Origin: an uncultured bacterium
GTDB taxonomy: Bacteria > Bacillota > Clostridia > Oscillospirales > Acutalibacteraceae
Direction of reading: 5' to 3'
DNA length: 21,940 nucleotides
Assembly (NCBI GenBank): GCA_934875675.1
Contig: CAKXIK010000042.1
Coordinates: 1-21,940, forward strand
Within the stretch, counting starts at the first letter, position 1. The number at the start of each line of letters is the position of its first letter. Made by a program: the position numbers and the translations under genes. Positions 1-8,600 of the stretch are shown one piece after another. Below the pieces are notes generated by a model, which was not told the DNA's origin, did no database searches, and saw only the letters and a list, made by a program, of their open reading frames with translations.

Positions 1-14
1 TTTGTGGTGAACTC

Positions 15-20
15 ATTATA
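15..20 (-). promoter_or_regulatory. Candidate extended -10 promoter reading out of the left edge
   Basis: On the minus strand the hexamer TATAAT is preceded by TGG, giving an extended -10 (TGnTATAAT). No good -35 is visible 16-18 bases upstream, which is acceptable for extended -10 promoters. It would serve a gene lying left of the window. The rest of 1-270 shows no gene and no convincing repeat. Confidence 0.35.
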
Positions 21-271
21 CCATATCTCGCGGGAGGCTTCCTCTCTTTTTGGGTCACATCATTTTAACACATACAATGTTTAAAAGACGAAATGATTTT
101 CAAATGAAATTCTTATTACCAGACAAGCAAATTTAATGATTCTTTTGTTTATCCTCATTTTTCCTGAAACCGTAGATTAAAATGATCAGAAAATCGCATA
201 AGCCTGAGCCTTTTCCTGAATTTTTGTGCCGTTTCTAATCCAAAATCAGTATTATGCTAATCTGGATGTAA

Positions 272-309
272 CCATAAAAAATCCGGCTGCAACAGAACGG
301 TTGCAGCCG
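272..309 (-). terminator. Rho-independent terminator of the ROK regulator gene
   Basis: A perfect 10-bp stem (284-293 with 300-309, arm CGGCTGCAAC, six-base loop) is followed on the minus strand by a T-rich run (272-283). It lies 35 bases beyond the stop codon of the leftward ROK gene. Confidence 0.85.
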
Positions 310-343
310 AATGAAAGAGAACATATTTTTAAAAAATTTCGTA

Positions 344-1471
344 CTATATACTTTCAAGAAATGTGTCCAGAGGGCGGAGCGCAGCTCCGTATGCACTTGC
401 AAGCTGTCGATATTTCCCGCAAAACAGGTAATCGCCGGTGTGACCAAACGGATCCATTCTTCGGACCTGATCGCGAAGAGAATCCAGATAAGGTGCCAGA
501 TAGCCGCCGACGTAGCCGCCTAAAATGATTTTTCCGTCAAATATCATCCGTAAATTAATCACTGCATAGGAAAGCCAATGCAGATAATCCTGCCAGACAG
601 TCATCAGCTTTGGATTCTGATGGGAGATCTCCTCAAAGAACTGTTCCAGGTTGCCGTCAGTCTGTTCGGTCAGGCGCAGTGCGGAGCAATAAGCGTCCAG
701 ACACCCCGTTTGTCCGCAGTAGCAAAGCCTTCCTTCCGGTACGATGCGCATGTGTCCAAATTCTCCGCCGCGCTCTTCACTTCCCGGCAAAAGAACTCCG
801 TTTTGATAAATTGCACCGCCGACGCTGTTGCTGAGGGAAAGGTAAATCATCGTTCCTTCAGCCGAAAGGTCGCGCAGTTCTGCATAGCCGGCGGCATTGG
901 CATCATTTTCAAAGCTGCACGGCCACGGCAGAAGCTCCTGAAATACCGTGCAGTCAAGACGCGCCAATTCTAACACATGAGAATCGGTAATCACCTTTTT
1001 TTCATGGTCAAGAATACCGGGAATGGAAATACCGGCATATCCGATACGCTCGCAATGAATACCGCTTTGCCGTGTAAAATGCTCAACGGCAGTACCCAGT
1101 CGGTGATAATAATCAGCATCATGGCAATAGACGCAACTTTCCCGGGATTCACAGACCAGATGGCCGGCCAGATCGACCAGCACCATGCCGATGTGATTGC
1201 GTGTAATTTCAATGCCCACGCTGTAAACAGCATCCGCATTTGCAGCAACAATACCGGCTTTCCGTCCCCCGGTTGATTCATACTGTCCCGCATCGCGCAC
1301 TAATCCCATCTGCATCAGCTCGTTGACATTCTGCAGAACGGTTGGCGTACTGATTCCCAGTCCCTGCGCAATTTCCTGGCGGGAAATTGCATCATGTGAC
1401 AGAATATACCGAAGAACCTTGCGACGGTTATTTCGTTTGATTTGCAGTGTAGAAGTAAGTTCCTTTTTCAT
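344..1471 (-). CDS. ROK-family transcriptional regulator (NagC/XylR type)
   Basis: A 375-residue regulator with an N-terminal winged helix-turn-helix (about residues 10-60, containing SRQEIAQGLGISTPTVLQN) fused to a ROK sugar-kinase-like fold. Visible ROK features are GISIPGILD, the acidic motif ENDANAAG, the GGEFGHM segment whose His is a zinc ligand in the family, and the cysteine cluster CYCGQTGCLDAYCSA. ROK regulators normally repress sugar-use genes and release DNA when a sugar or sugar phosphate binds; the ligand cannot be read from sequence. I chose the ATG at 1469-1471 because AGGTGG lies six bases upstream; an in-frame start at 1534 would add 21 residues, would place the -10 inside the coding region and lacks a site. 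It stands alone with its own promoter and terminator. Its targets may lie outside the window. Confidence 0.9.
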   Translation of the reverse strand: MKKELTSTLQIKRNNRRKVLRYILSHDAISRQEIAQGLGISTPTVLQNVNELMQMGLVRDAGQYESTGGRKAGIVAANADAVYSVGIEITRNHIGMVLVDLAGHLVCESRESCVYCHDADYYHRLGTAVEHFTRQSGIHCERIGYAGISIPGILDHEKKVITDSHVLELARLDCTVFQELLPWPCSFENDANAAGYAELRDLSAEGTMIYLSLSNSVGGAIYQNGVLLPGSEERGGEFGHMRIVPEGRLCYCGQTGCLDAYCSALRLTEQTDGNLEQFFEEISHQNPKLMTVWQDYLHWLSYAVINLRMIFDGKIILGGYVGGYLAPYLDSLRDQVRRMDPFGHTGDYLFCGKYRQLASAYGAALRPLDTFLESI

Positions 1472-1532
1472 GCAGCCACCTGTTACTGTTGTTTTCTGTG
1501 TGCCTTGGGGCATCACGGATATCTTTACTTTC

Positions 1533-1561
1533 ATTATATTTCAGAAATGCACAGGAATCAA
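1533..1561 (-). promoter_or_regulatory. Promoter of the ROK regulator gene
   Basis: Minus-strand -35 TTGATT (1561-1556) and perfect -10 TATAAT (1538-1533) are separated by 17 bases. Predicted transcription starts near 1526, giving a leader of about 55 bases before the chosen start at 1471. Confidence 0.75.
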
Positions 1562-1596
1562 GTGTGGTACTATTAAATGGTTTGGTAAGAGAATGG

Positions 1597-1628
1597 ATAA
1601 AAAAGACGTCGGAGTTTTCCGGCGTCTT
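1597..1628 (-). terminator. Rho-independent terminator of the DeoR regulator gene
   Basis: An 11-bp stem with one G-T wobble (1603-1613 with 1618-1628, arm AAGACGTCGGA, loop GTTT) is followed on the minus strand by a run of T residues (1604-1598). It lies about 37 bases after the DeoR stop codon. Confidence 0.85.
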
Positions 1629-1664
1629 AAATTAAATGGATATTTCAGCGGCCAATCGTCCAAT

Positions 1665-2402
1665 TTATAAAAGTTTGTCTTGAAATAAAGCTCCCGGAAC
1701 CGGTGCTTCCGAAACGACAAAGTCAATTTCATCGGTACAGCATAAATTGTGCAGATATTCAGAACCTATTTTTTTGCAATCACATAGAAGGACCTTTTTT
1801 TTAGAAAAGTCCATCATCTTTTGTCTCACAAGGTCTTCTTCAATCGAAAAATCCGTCGCACGGCCATCCAAGGTCAATCCCCGGCAGGAAAAAAAGACGA
1901 TATTTGCATTAAAGTGAGAAATAGTGCGATGTGCCTCTTCGCCATATAACGAAAGACAGGATCCCAGAAGCTGCCCTCCTGTTGAATAGGCGGGAATGGC
2001 GTGTTCCGCCAGAGCGGTTAACGAGCGAATTCCGCTGGTGATTACCGTAATCTGAGCAAAACGGCTCAGGAAAGGAATTAAATAATAAGAGCTGGATGAA
2101 GCATCCAACATGATAACGTCGCCGTCGTGCACCAGAGAGATGGCTTTTTGTGCCATCACCATTTTTGCATGATGCTGCTCCATTTCCCGAATAGCAAATG
2201 GAATTTTCATTGAAGAAAGGTTTGTTTCCTCCAACATTGCACCCCCGTGAACCCTGCGCAGCAGCTGTTGATGTTCCAAACTTGCCAAGTCCCGGCGAAT
2301 GGAAGGTTCACTAATGTATAATGCAGTGGCAAGTTTTTTTACGGTTACTTCTTTTTCACGAAGCAGAATTTCCAGAATCTTTTTTTCGCGTTCCTGATTC
2401 AT
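1665..2402 (-). CDS. DeoR/GlpR-family transcriptional regulator
   Basis: A 245-residue protein of the usual family length. Residues 1-57 form a DeoR helix-turn-helix (EREKKILEIL, ISEPSIRRDLASLE, then RRVHGGA, the family signature at the wing). The rest is the DeoR sensor fold that resembles phosphosugar isomerases: DVIMLDASSSSYYL, VITSGIRSLTAL, STGGQL and KVLLCDCKKIG (the last usually reads ADSSKFG, so this copy is divergent at that strand). These regulators respond to phosphorylated sugars. I chose the ATG at 2402 over a GTG at 2417 because GGGG lies eight bases upstream and family members begin MxxxxR. It is divergent from the dehydrogenase gene, making that its most likely target together with its own promoter. 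The inducer is unknown. Confidence 0.9.
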   Translation of the reverse strand: MNQEREKKILEILLREKEVTVKKLATALYISEPSIRRDLASLEHQQLLRRVHGGAMLEETNLSSMKIPFAIREMEQHHAKMVMAQKAISLVHDGDVIMLDASSSSYYLIPFLSRFAQITVITSGIRSLTALAEHAIPAYSTGGQLLGSCLSLYGEEAHRTISHFNANIVFFSCRGLTLDGRATDFSIEEDLVRQKMMDFSKKKVLLCDCKKIGSEYLHNLCCTDEIDFVVSEAPVPGALFQDKLL

Positions 2403-2430
2403 AACACTTCGCCCCACACTCTCATTTTAC

Positions 2431-2441
2431 AAATTGATCAT
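2431..2441. promoter_or_regulatory. Candidate DeoR operator, right-hand half of paired inverted repeat (site 1)
   Basis: The 11-mer AAATTGATCAT recurs as its exact reverse complement at 2496-2506. This copy sits at about the deoR transcription start, just downstream of the minus-strand -10. Each copy holds the palindrome TGATCA, so each could be an operator by itself. Confidence 0.5.
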
Positions 2442-2448
2442 TACTGCA

Positions 2449-2477
2449 ACTATAGCATGGCTAAAAAAAGGTGTCAA
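2449..2477 (-). promoter_or_regulatory. Promoter of the DeoR regulator gene
   Basis: Minus-strand -35 TTGACA (2477-2472, perfect) and -10 TATAGT (2454-2449, five of six) with a 17-base spacer. The two copies of the AAATTGATCAT inverted repeat flank this promoter, which suggests autoregulation. Confidence 0.8.
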
Positions 2478-2495
2478 GCTGCTGAGCGGGTGGAT

Positions 2496-2506
2496 ATGAT
2501 CAATTT
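2496..2506. promoter_or_regulatory. Candidate DeoR operator (site 2)
   Basis: ATGATCAATTT is the exact reverse complement of 2431-2441, centre-to-centre 65 bp away (about six helical turns). It lies upstream of the deoR -35 and about 33 bases before the candidate -35 of the dehydrogenase gene, so it could control both directions. Confidence 0.5.
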
Positions 2507-2508
2507 TG

Positions 2509-2522
2509 TGAGCGTTTGCTCA
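2509..2522. repeat. Interrupted palindrome TGAGC-N4-GCTCA in the divergent promoter region
   Basis: Five-base perfect arms (2509-2513 and 2518-2522) around GTTT. It lies between the candidate DeoR operator and the dehydrogenase promoter and may be another protein binding site. It does not have the central CG of a CcpA cre site. Confidence 0.4.
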
Positions 2523-2538
2523 TTTCTCGTTGCGTGAC

Positions 2539-2566
2539 TTGTGCTGTTAACCGTTTTTAGTACAAT
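2539..2566 (+). promoter_or_regulatory. Candidate promoter of the dehydrogenase gene
   Basis: TACAAT (2561-2566, five of six to the -10) lies 16 bases after TTGTGC (2539-2544, weak -35). Transcription would start near 2574, leaving a leader of about 60 bases. The weak -35 would fit activator dependence. Confidence 0.5.
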
Positions 2567-2634
2567 AGAATATAAGCGTAATACGTTCATACCAATCACC
2601 CGAATTTATAGTGATAAGAAAAGAGGAAAAATGT

Positions 2635-3660
2635 ATGAAAGCTGCTGTATTTTATGGAAAACAGATTCTTCGGATTGAGAATGCCGCAAAGCCCAGTGTT
2701 ACAGAGGACGATGTGCTCATCCGTGTTCATGCCTGCGGCATTTGCGGTACGGATATGCATATCTTTGATGGGGATGAGGGAGCTGCGCCAACTCCGTCCG
2801 GCACGATTCTTGGGCACGAATTTGCCGGGGAAGTAGTCGAAGTCGGTGCTAATGTAACCGAGGTTCGTCCCGGAGACAGGGTTTGTGTGGATCCAAACAA
2901 ACTTTGCGGCGAATGCAGTTACTGCAAGGGCGGAATCGGACATTTTTGCGAACACATCACCGGAATTGGTACCACCGTCAACGGTGGATTTGCAGAATAT
3001 TGTGTTGTCCCCAAGTCGCAGGTCTACCCATTCTCGGCGCGGATTACATATGCACAGGCTGCTATGACAGAACCGGTTTCCTGCTGCCTGCATGGGATTG
3101 ATCTTTGTGAAATTCAGGCGGGTGATACCGTTGCAGTGTTCGGGGGCGGCATGATCGGCTTGTTGATGCTGCAGCTGGCTCGTTTAAGAGGAGCGGCAAC
3201 GCTGATTCTGATTGAGCCGATTGAGGAAAAACGAGAGCTTGCAAAAAAGCTGGGTGCGGATATTTTAATAGACCCGTTTACGCAGGATATCGCGCAGGTT
3301 CTTTTGCAAAACGGAATTGAACGGGTAAGTACCGTGATTGAATGTGTGGGAAAAACCGCGACCATTAAACAGGCAATCCAGATTGCCGGGAAAAAATCTG
3401 TGGTTATGATGTTTGGGCTCACAGAACCCAGAGCAGAACTTGCAATCAGGCCGTTTGAAATCTTTAAAAAAGAGATTGTTCTCAAGGCTTCTTTCATCAA
3501 TCCGTATACACAAAAACGTGCATTGGCATTAATTGATTCGGGAAAAATTGATGTCAGTTCCATGGTATATCGTCAAGCGTCCCTGGATGAGCTTCCGGAA
3601 ATTCTTGCGGATCGCAGCAAACGCACAAAAGGAAAATACATCATTGTACCAACTGTATAA
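2635..3660 (+). CDS. Zinc-dependent medium-chain alcohol/polyol dehydrogenase
   Basis: A 341-residue MDR-superfamily enzyme, probably NAD(P)-linked and oxidising a sugar alcohol, secondary alcohol or similar hydroxyl substrate. The N-terminal GroES-like catalytic domain carries CGICGTDMHIFDG with the catalytic zinc Cys, GHEFAGEVVEVG with the zinc-ligand His-Glu, and the structural zinc lobe CGECSYCKGGIGHFC (four Cys). The Rossmann domain shows VAVFGGGMIGLLMLQLA and an acidic IEP at the end of the second strand, which favours NAD. I chose the ATG at 2635 because AGAGGA is eight bases upstream; the GTG at 2611 has no site. Closest families are sorbitol, threonine and butanediol dehydrogenases; the substrate cannot be fixed. 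It is divergent from the DeoR gene, which probably regulates it, and precedes the GDPD pseudogene. Confidence 0.88.
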   Translation: MKAAVFYGKQILRIENAAKPSVTEDDVLIRVHACGICGTDMHIFDGDEGAAPTPSGTILGHEFAGEVVEVGANVTEVRPGDRVCVDPNKLCGECSYCKGGIGHFCEHITGIGTTVNGGFAEYCVVPKSQVYPFSARITYAQAAMTEPVSCCLHGIDLCEIQAGDTVAVFGGGMIGLLMLQLARLRGAATLILIEPIEEKRELAKKLGADILIDPFTQDIAQVLLQNGIERVSTVIECVGKTATIKQAIQIAGKKSVVMMFGLTEPRAELAIRPFEIFKKEIVLKASFINPYTQKRALALIDSGKIDVSSMVYRQASLDELPEILADRSKRTKGKYIIVPTV

Positions 3661-3810
3661 TACGGCTTCTCTTGAAACGGTAGATCATAACTTCCCTAAA
3701 CCGTACATATGAAAGCTTTTTCCTCGGTTGCAATTACCCACTTTTAATCGCGAATTGGGATAAGAACGGAAGAAATACCGAATCTGTAAATCTGCGCTGG
3801 AGAATCCGAT

Positions 3811-3840
3811 TTGCAGGTAAAGAAATTTGAACCATAGAAT
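3811..3840 (+). promoter_or_regulatory. Candidate promoter upstream of the GDPD gene
   Basis: TTGCAG (3811-3816) and TAGAAT (3835-3840) with an 18-base spacer, 36 bases before the start codon. The remaining part of the 216-base gap after the dehydrogenase gene shows no gene and no clear terminator. Confidence 0.45.
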
Positions 3841-3876
3841 AACGTGATTGATAAATAATTGAGGAGATGCAGTAAG

Positions 3877-4627
3877 ATGGAATTTTTTGTGGAAGGACAC
3901 CGGGGTTTTTGCGCAGAATATCCTGAAAATTCTTTGATTTCTTATTCTGCAGCAATGGACTTGGGCGTAGATGCAATTGAGTTTGACGTGTGGCTTTCAA
4001 AAGACGGTACTCCCGGTTCTTTCTCATGATGCAAATTTGTATCGTGTTTCAGGTGTGGATTGTGATGTGAGGGAAATGACGCTGAAACAGATCAAACAAA
4101 TTGATATTGGTTCACGGCGTTATGGAGCGGAATTTTCCGGTGCGCGTGTTCCAACATTGCACGAACTCCTGAAGCTTGTAAAAAGCAAGTGCCCAAATTT
4201 ACTTCTTGGTGTAGAAATCAAACAATATACAGAGAAAACAGTGGATCTGACCATTGGGATGCTGAAGGAATACGGAATGTTTGAAAAATGTTGGTTCTAT
4301 GCTTTTAATGCACGCATTATCAAATACATCAAACAATGCTATCACGGCAGGACGATGGGGTATCCTGATTTTCAAATGCAGGAGTTTGAACCGGATTCCT
4401 ATTTATACTATGATGAGCTTGGGCTGTCACTTTCTCTCGTGCGTTCAGAGCTTTTTGAGTTTTATCAAAAAAAGGGTTTTCCGCTTCATATGTTTTGTGC
4501 AGATACGGAAGAGGACGTGCGGATGTGTGTAGAAAAGGGCGCCTTCTTAATTACAGCCAACCATCCGGTTGCAGCACTTAAAGTTAAAAATGAAGAATCT
4601 ACGGGGAATATCATTAGAACATTCTAA
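3877..4627 (+). pseudogene. Glycerophosphodiester phosphodiesterase gene with a +1 frameshift
   Basis: Reads as a cytoplasmic GDPD that would cleave glycerophosphodiesters to glycerol 3-phosphate and an alcohol. The start ATG at 3877 has GAGGAG ten bases upstream. The first frame gives the family opening: GHRG with the catalytic His, PENSL, and the metal site IEFDV, then SKDGTP, and stops at a TGA at 4027-4029 after 50 residues. The next frame continues at once with VLSHD (second catalytic His), GVEIKQ (metal-binding Glu) and the C-terminal segment ending LITANHP (usually IITDYP). The join falls in the CCC run at 4012-4014; removing one C restores DGTPVLSHD and a 249-residue protein. So this is either a recent one-base inactivation, a sequencing error or, less likely, programmed frameshifting. 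The downstream frame has an ATG at 4028 overlapping nothing functional. Confidence 0.85.
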
Positions 4628-4631
4628 CAGG

Positions 4632-4674
4632 AGCCGTCCGGATGAATTCATCACCGCAATTCGTCCGGACGGCT
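4632..4674. terminator. Long hairpin between convergent genes (GDPD and AraC)
   Basis: A 17-bp stem with one G-T wobble (4632-4648 with 4658-4674, arm starting AGCCGTCCGG, nine-base loop). It lies 4 bases after the GDPD stop and 20 bases from the AraC stop, so it probably ends both transcripts. Neither side has a strong U-tract, which makes the termination mechanism less certain. Confidence 0.6.
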
Positions 4675-4694
4675 GAGTTACATTTATTGGAGAT

Positions 4695-5573
4695 TCAATG
4701 GATTTCATGCACTTCTTTTTCTGTGGAAGTGCGGAACTCTCGCGGAGACATGTTTTTATAGCGTCGGAAGATGGCATTAAAGTGTTTCAAATCTCCGTAC
4801 CCCACCTCCTGAGCAATTTGCGAAACGCTCAGACGATGCTCTGAAAGCAAAAGGCAGGCTTTTTCCACCCGCAGCCGCTGCAGATAGGCACTCAGGCTCA
4901 TTCCCGATTCTTTATGAAATAAGCTGCTCAGGTATTGCGGTGCGTAGCCCAGATTTTTGCTCAAAAGTTCCAGAGAAAGTGGCTGTTCAGCGTGTTCATA
5001 TAAAAATTCTGCCATGGCTGCAACGGCGGGATGGTGCTCCCGTGTTCGCTCGCCTTTGTCGGCCAGACGGGCAGAGTAAACCAGAATTTCCGTCAGATAG
5101 CAGCGTACCATTTCCATATATCCGGTATGTTTGGTTTCAAATTCCGATTCGATGGTTTCCACCAAACGGCGAATGATTCCATCGTAGTCGTGATAAATTC
5201 TGTCGGCAGGTTGCGTGTCAACCGGAACGCCGAACCGCATGATTTTATTGGAAAGAAGCGCCGATAGTGACGGGCAGTTAATCAATGCGCGGTCTACATA
5301 TTCAGGCAAGAAAAGGCAGTTTATAATTTCAAATTCGTCATTTTCCTGATAGCAGTGAAAGCTGCCCATATCAATAATAAAATAGTCGCCTTCCACCAGT
5401 TTTGCCGCACCGGTTCCCAGACGATGCACCGCACTGCCGTGCATAACATAGACCAGTTCAAAAAAAGAATGCTGGTGCATTTTATCCGCATGCGGTTTGA
5501 TGTGCATGATTCGGACCTGTTCGTCACCCATAATGGATTCTTTTGATTTTGAAAGATTGAAATTAATCATCAT
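4695..5573 (-). CDS. AraC-family transcriptional regulator
   Basis: A 292-residue regulator. The N-terminal half is a cupin-type sensor (HQHSFFELVYVMHG, then LVEGDYFIIDMGSFHCY). The C-terminal hundred residues contain the two AraC helix-turn-helix units: LSLELLSKNLGYAPQYLSSLF and LSVSQIAQEVGYGDLKHFNA followed by IFRRYKNMSPREFR. It probably senses a sugar and activates the divergent glycoside hydrolase gene. The start at 5573 is chosen because GGGGG lies about eight bases upstream; an ATG at 5597 gives eight more residues but overlaps the ribosome binding site. It is separated from the hydrolase by only 112 bases with overlapping promoters. Confidence 0.9.
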   Translation of the reverse strand: MMINFNLSKSKESIMGDEQVRIMHIKPHADKMHQHSFFELVYVMHGSAVHRLGTGAAKLVEGDYFIIDMGSFHCYQENDEFEIINCLFLPEYVDRALINCPSLSALLSNKIMRFGVPVDTQPADRIYHDYDGIIRRLVETIESEFETKHTGYMEMVRCYLTEILVYSARLADKGERTREHHPAVAAMAEFLYEHAEQPLSLELLSKNLGYAPQYLSSLFHKESGMSLSAYLQRLRVEKACLLLSEHRLSVSQIAQEVGYGDLKHFNAIFRRYKNMSPREFRTSTEKEVHEIH

Positions 5574-5626
5574 ATTAAAATACCCCCATAAAAACATGAA
5601 ATGTAAAGAAAACAGGGTGTTTCTTT

Positions 5627-5656
5627 ATGATACTATTTACAGTACAATGTTGTCAA
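5627..5656 (-). promoter_or_regulatory. Promoter of the AraC regulator gene (overlaps divergent promoter)
   Basis: Minus-strand -35 TTGACA (5656-5651, perfect) and -10 TATCAT (5632-5627) with an 18-base spacer. The plus-strand -10 of the hydrolase gene (5643-5648) lies inside this spacer. Confidence 0.6.
5643..5648 (+). promoter_or_regulatory. Candidate -10 of the glycoside hydrolase gene
   Basis: TACAAT matches the -10 at five of six positions. The base run 17 bases upstream (TTTCTT, 5620-5625) is a poor -35, as expected for a promoter needing an AraC-type activator. TACT-N6-AGTA (5631-5644) is a small inverted repeat at the same place. Confidence 0.45.
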
Positions 5657-5685
5657 GAACAAACAGAAACAGGAGGATGAACATC

Positions 5686-8600
5686 ATGCTATATCCCAAA
5701 AGCAAGGACCCCGCATTGAGCGAAGAACTCTTTCGTAACCCGGGGAGTGAATACCGCGGTGCACCTTTTTGGGCATGGAACTGTGAGCTGAAAAAGGATG
5801 AACTGCTTTGGCAGCTGGATGTGCTCAAAAAGATGGGGCTGGGCGGTGCGCATATGCATGTTCGCACCGGAATGGCTACCCCGTATCTGAGCGACGAGCA
5901 CATGTCCCTGGTGAAAGCCTGTGTGGATAAATGCCGTGATGAGAAGATGCTTGCGTGGCTTTATGATGAAGATCGCTGGCCCTCCGGTGCTGCAGGAGGT
6001 CTTTTGACCAAGGATATGCAGTATCGCGCGCGCTATCTGCTCTTTACCGCAACGCCGTATTCGGATAAAGCGGATACGGGAATGGATACCCACATGAGCG
6101 GTCAGACGGAACGCTCGGAAAACGGCTATCTTCTGGCCTGCTATGATGTTGTACTGGATGAAAACGGATGCATCAGAACGGCAGAGCAAATCAAGCCCAC
6201 CGATTCCACAAAGGGAACCAAGTGGTATGCATATGTCGAAACGCCGCGCCCCAATCCGTGGTTCAATAATCAGACCTATGCCAATACGCTGGACAAAAAA
6301 ACAATTCAGCGATTTATTGAAATTACATATGAGCGTTATCTGGAAACCGTGGGAGAGGACTTTGGCAAGGTTGTTCCTGCAATTTTTACGGATGAGCCCC
6401 AGTTTTCCCGCAAAGGCACGCTGGGCTTTGCCACAGAAAAAAAGGATGTCATTCTTGCATGGTCGGACGATGTTCCTCAAACCTTCCGGGAAGCCTATGG
6501 AGAGGATATCGTTGCCGCTCTTCCGGAGCTGATCTGGAATCTTCCGGATGAGAAGGTTTCGGTGATTCGTTATCATTATCACGATCATATTGCCGAACGG
6601 TTTGCAGAAGCTTTTGCAGATCAGTGTGGAAAGTGGTGCGGAGAACACAATTTGATGCTGACTGGCCATATGATGGAGGAACCTACGCTGAAAAGCCAGA
6701 CGGCGGCACTGGGAGAAGCAATGCGTTCGTATCGAGGTTTTCAGCTGCCTGGCATTGATATGCTCTGCGGTCGCTTTGAGTTTACAACGGCAAAGCAGGC
6801 ACAGTCCGCGGCTCACCAATTTGGCAGACCCGGTGTGTTGAGCGAGCTGTATGGTGTTACCGGCTGGGACTACGATTTCCGCGGACATAAGCTGCAGGGA
6901 GATTGGCAGGCGGCGCTGGGTGTTACGGTTCGCGTGCAGCATCTGTCGTGGGTTTCCATGAAGGGAGAGGCAAAGCGCGACTATCCCGCCTCCATCAGCT
7001 ACCAGTCGCCGTGGTGGAAGGATTATTCGTTTGTGGAAAATCATTTTGCGCGTGTGAATACGGCGCTGACACGCGGCAAGCCGTTGGTGCGTATCGGTGT
7101 GATTCATCCCGTGGAAAGCTACTGGCTGCATTGGGGTCCTGCCGAACAGACCTTTGGCATTCGCGAACAAATGGATCATAATTTCCAGAGCCTGACGAAT
7201 TGGCTGCTCAACGGAAGCATGGATTTTGATTTCATCAGCGAATCCCTGCTGCCGTCCCAGTGCGAAAACGCATCGGCGCCGCTTTGCGTGGGACAGATGG
7301 CGTATGATACGATTCTGGTGCCCGGATGCCAGACACTGCGCAGCTCAACACTAGAGCGTTTGGAGGCTTTTTCCCGCGCAGGCGGAAATCTGATCTTCCT
7401 GGGAGATGCACCAACGCTCGAGAATGCGGTTTCCAGCAGCCGCGGCGAAACCCTGTGGCAAACCTCCCGCAAAGCTGCCTTTACGCAGGAGGCTATTCTG
7501 GAAGCACTCAAAGATTCCCGCATACTGGATATTCATAATGCCGACGGCAGCCGTACCGGCAATCTGATTCATCAGCTGCGTGAGGACAACAACGGCTTGT
7601 GGCTGTTTATTGCACACAGCTGCCCTCCGTATCATCGCGATATCCCCACGGCGCAGCAAATTCGTATTTCGCTCAACGGCGTATACGATGTAAGCCTTTA
7701 CAATACACAGACGGGTGACATTCAACCCGTGGATTCCCAAATTATTAATGGAAAAACCGTTATCAGCACCACGATTTATGACCTCGATAGCCTGCTGCTC
7801 CGGTTTGATTCAAAGACGTCGGGCAAAAAAGAACTGCCGGCGAAAACGGTTTGCGGTGCAGAAAAGATTCTGCCGGTTGATCAGATGGTCAATTATACCC
7901 TGGAAGAACCAAATGTCTACCTGCTTGACAAGGCAGAATTTGCGATCGACGACGAACCGTATCAGCCTGCACAGGAGCTGCTTCTTGCAGATAACGTCCT
8001 TCGCAGCAAACTGGGATGGCCCAGCCGCATGGGAGCAGTTGCCCAGCCCTGGACGGTGACGGAGGAAAAGGCAGAGCACACAGTGCGGCTGCGTTTTACC
8101 GTTATGAGTACAATCGAGGTTCCGCAGGTGAAGTTAGCCCTGGAGGACGCCGATGTTGCGGTTGTTTCCTGCAACGGTGAAGTGCTCTCTGCAAAGCCGG
8201 ATGGCTGGTTTACGGATAAATCAATCGGAACGCTGCCGCTCAATGGGATTCATACGGGCAGCAATGTGATTGAAGTTACGCTGCCGTTTGGTCGGCGCAC
8301 CAATGTGGAGTGGTGTTATCTCTTGGGTGATTTTGGCGTGCGTGTTGCGGGTGAATACCGTGAAATCGTTACCCTGCCGGAAAAACTCGGGTTTGATAAT
8401 GTGGTGATGCAGCTGCTGCCGTACTATGGCTCCAATATTACATACGAGTTGCCCATTGAAACAACCGGGAAACCGCTCGAGGTAACGATTCCGCATTTTG
8501 ACGGTACCGCAGTTCGTGTTGCTCTGGACGAAGAGAATGCCGGTTATGTGGCATATCCGCCATACCGGATTTCGCTGGGACAGCCTTGCGCAGGCAAGCA

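Noticed and set aside
2509..2522. CcpA cre site
   Set aside because: The central CG and the flanking A/T pattern of the cre consensus are missing.
5497..5685. N-terminal extension of the hydrolase by 63 codons
   Set aside because: It overlaps the AraC coding region and promoters, and the AGGAGG at 5671 clearly serves ATG 5686.
5689..7179. A 496-codon open frame on the minus strand inside the hydrolase gene
   Set aside because: It is antisense to a clear enzyme, its translation is rich in His, Cys and Arg without domain signs, and it lacks a ribosome binding site. It is a by-product of the codon use on the other strand.
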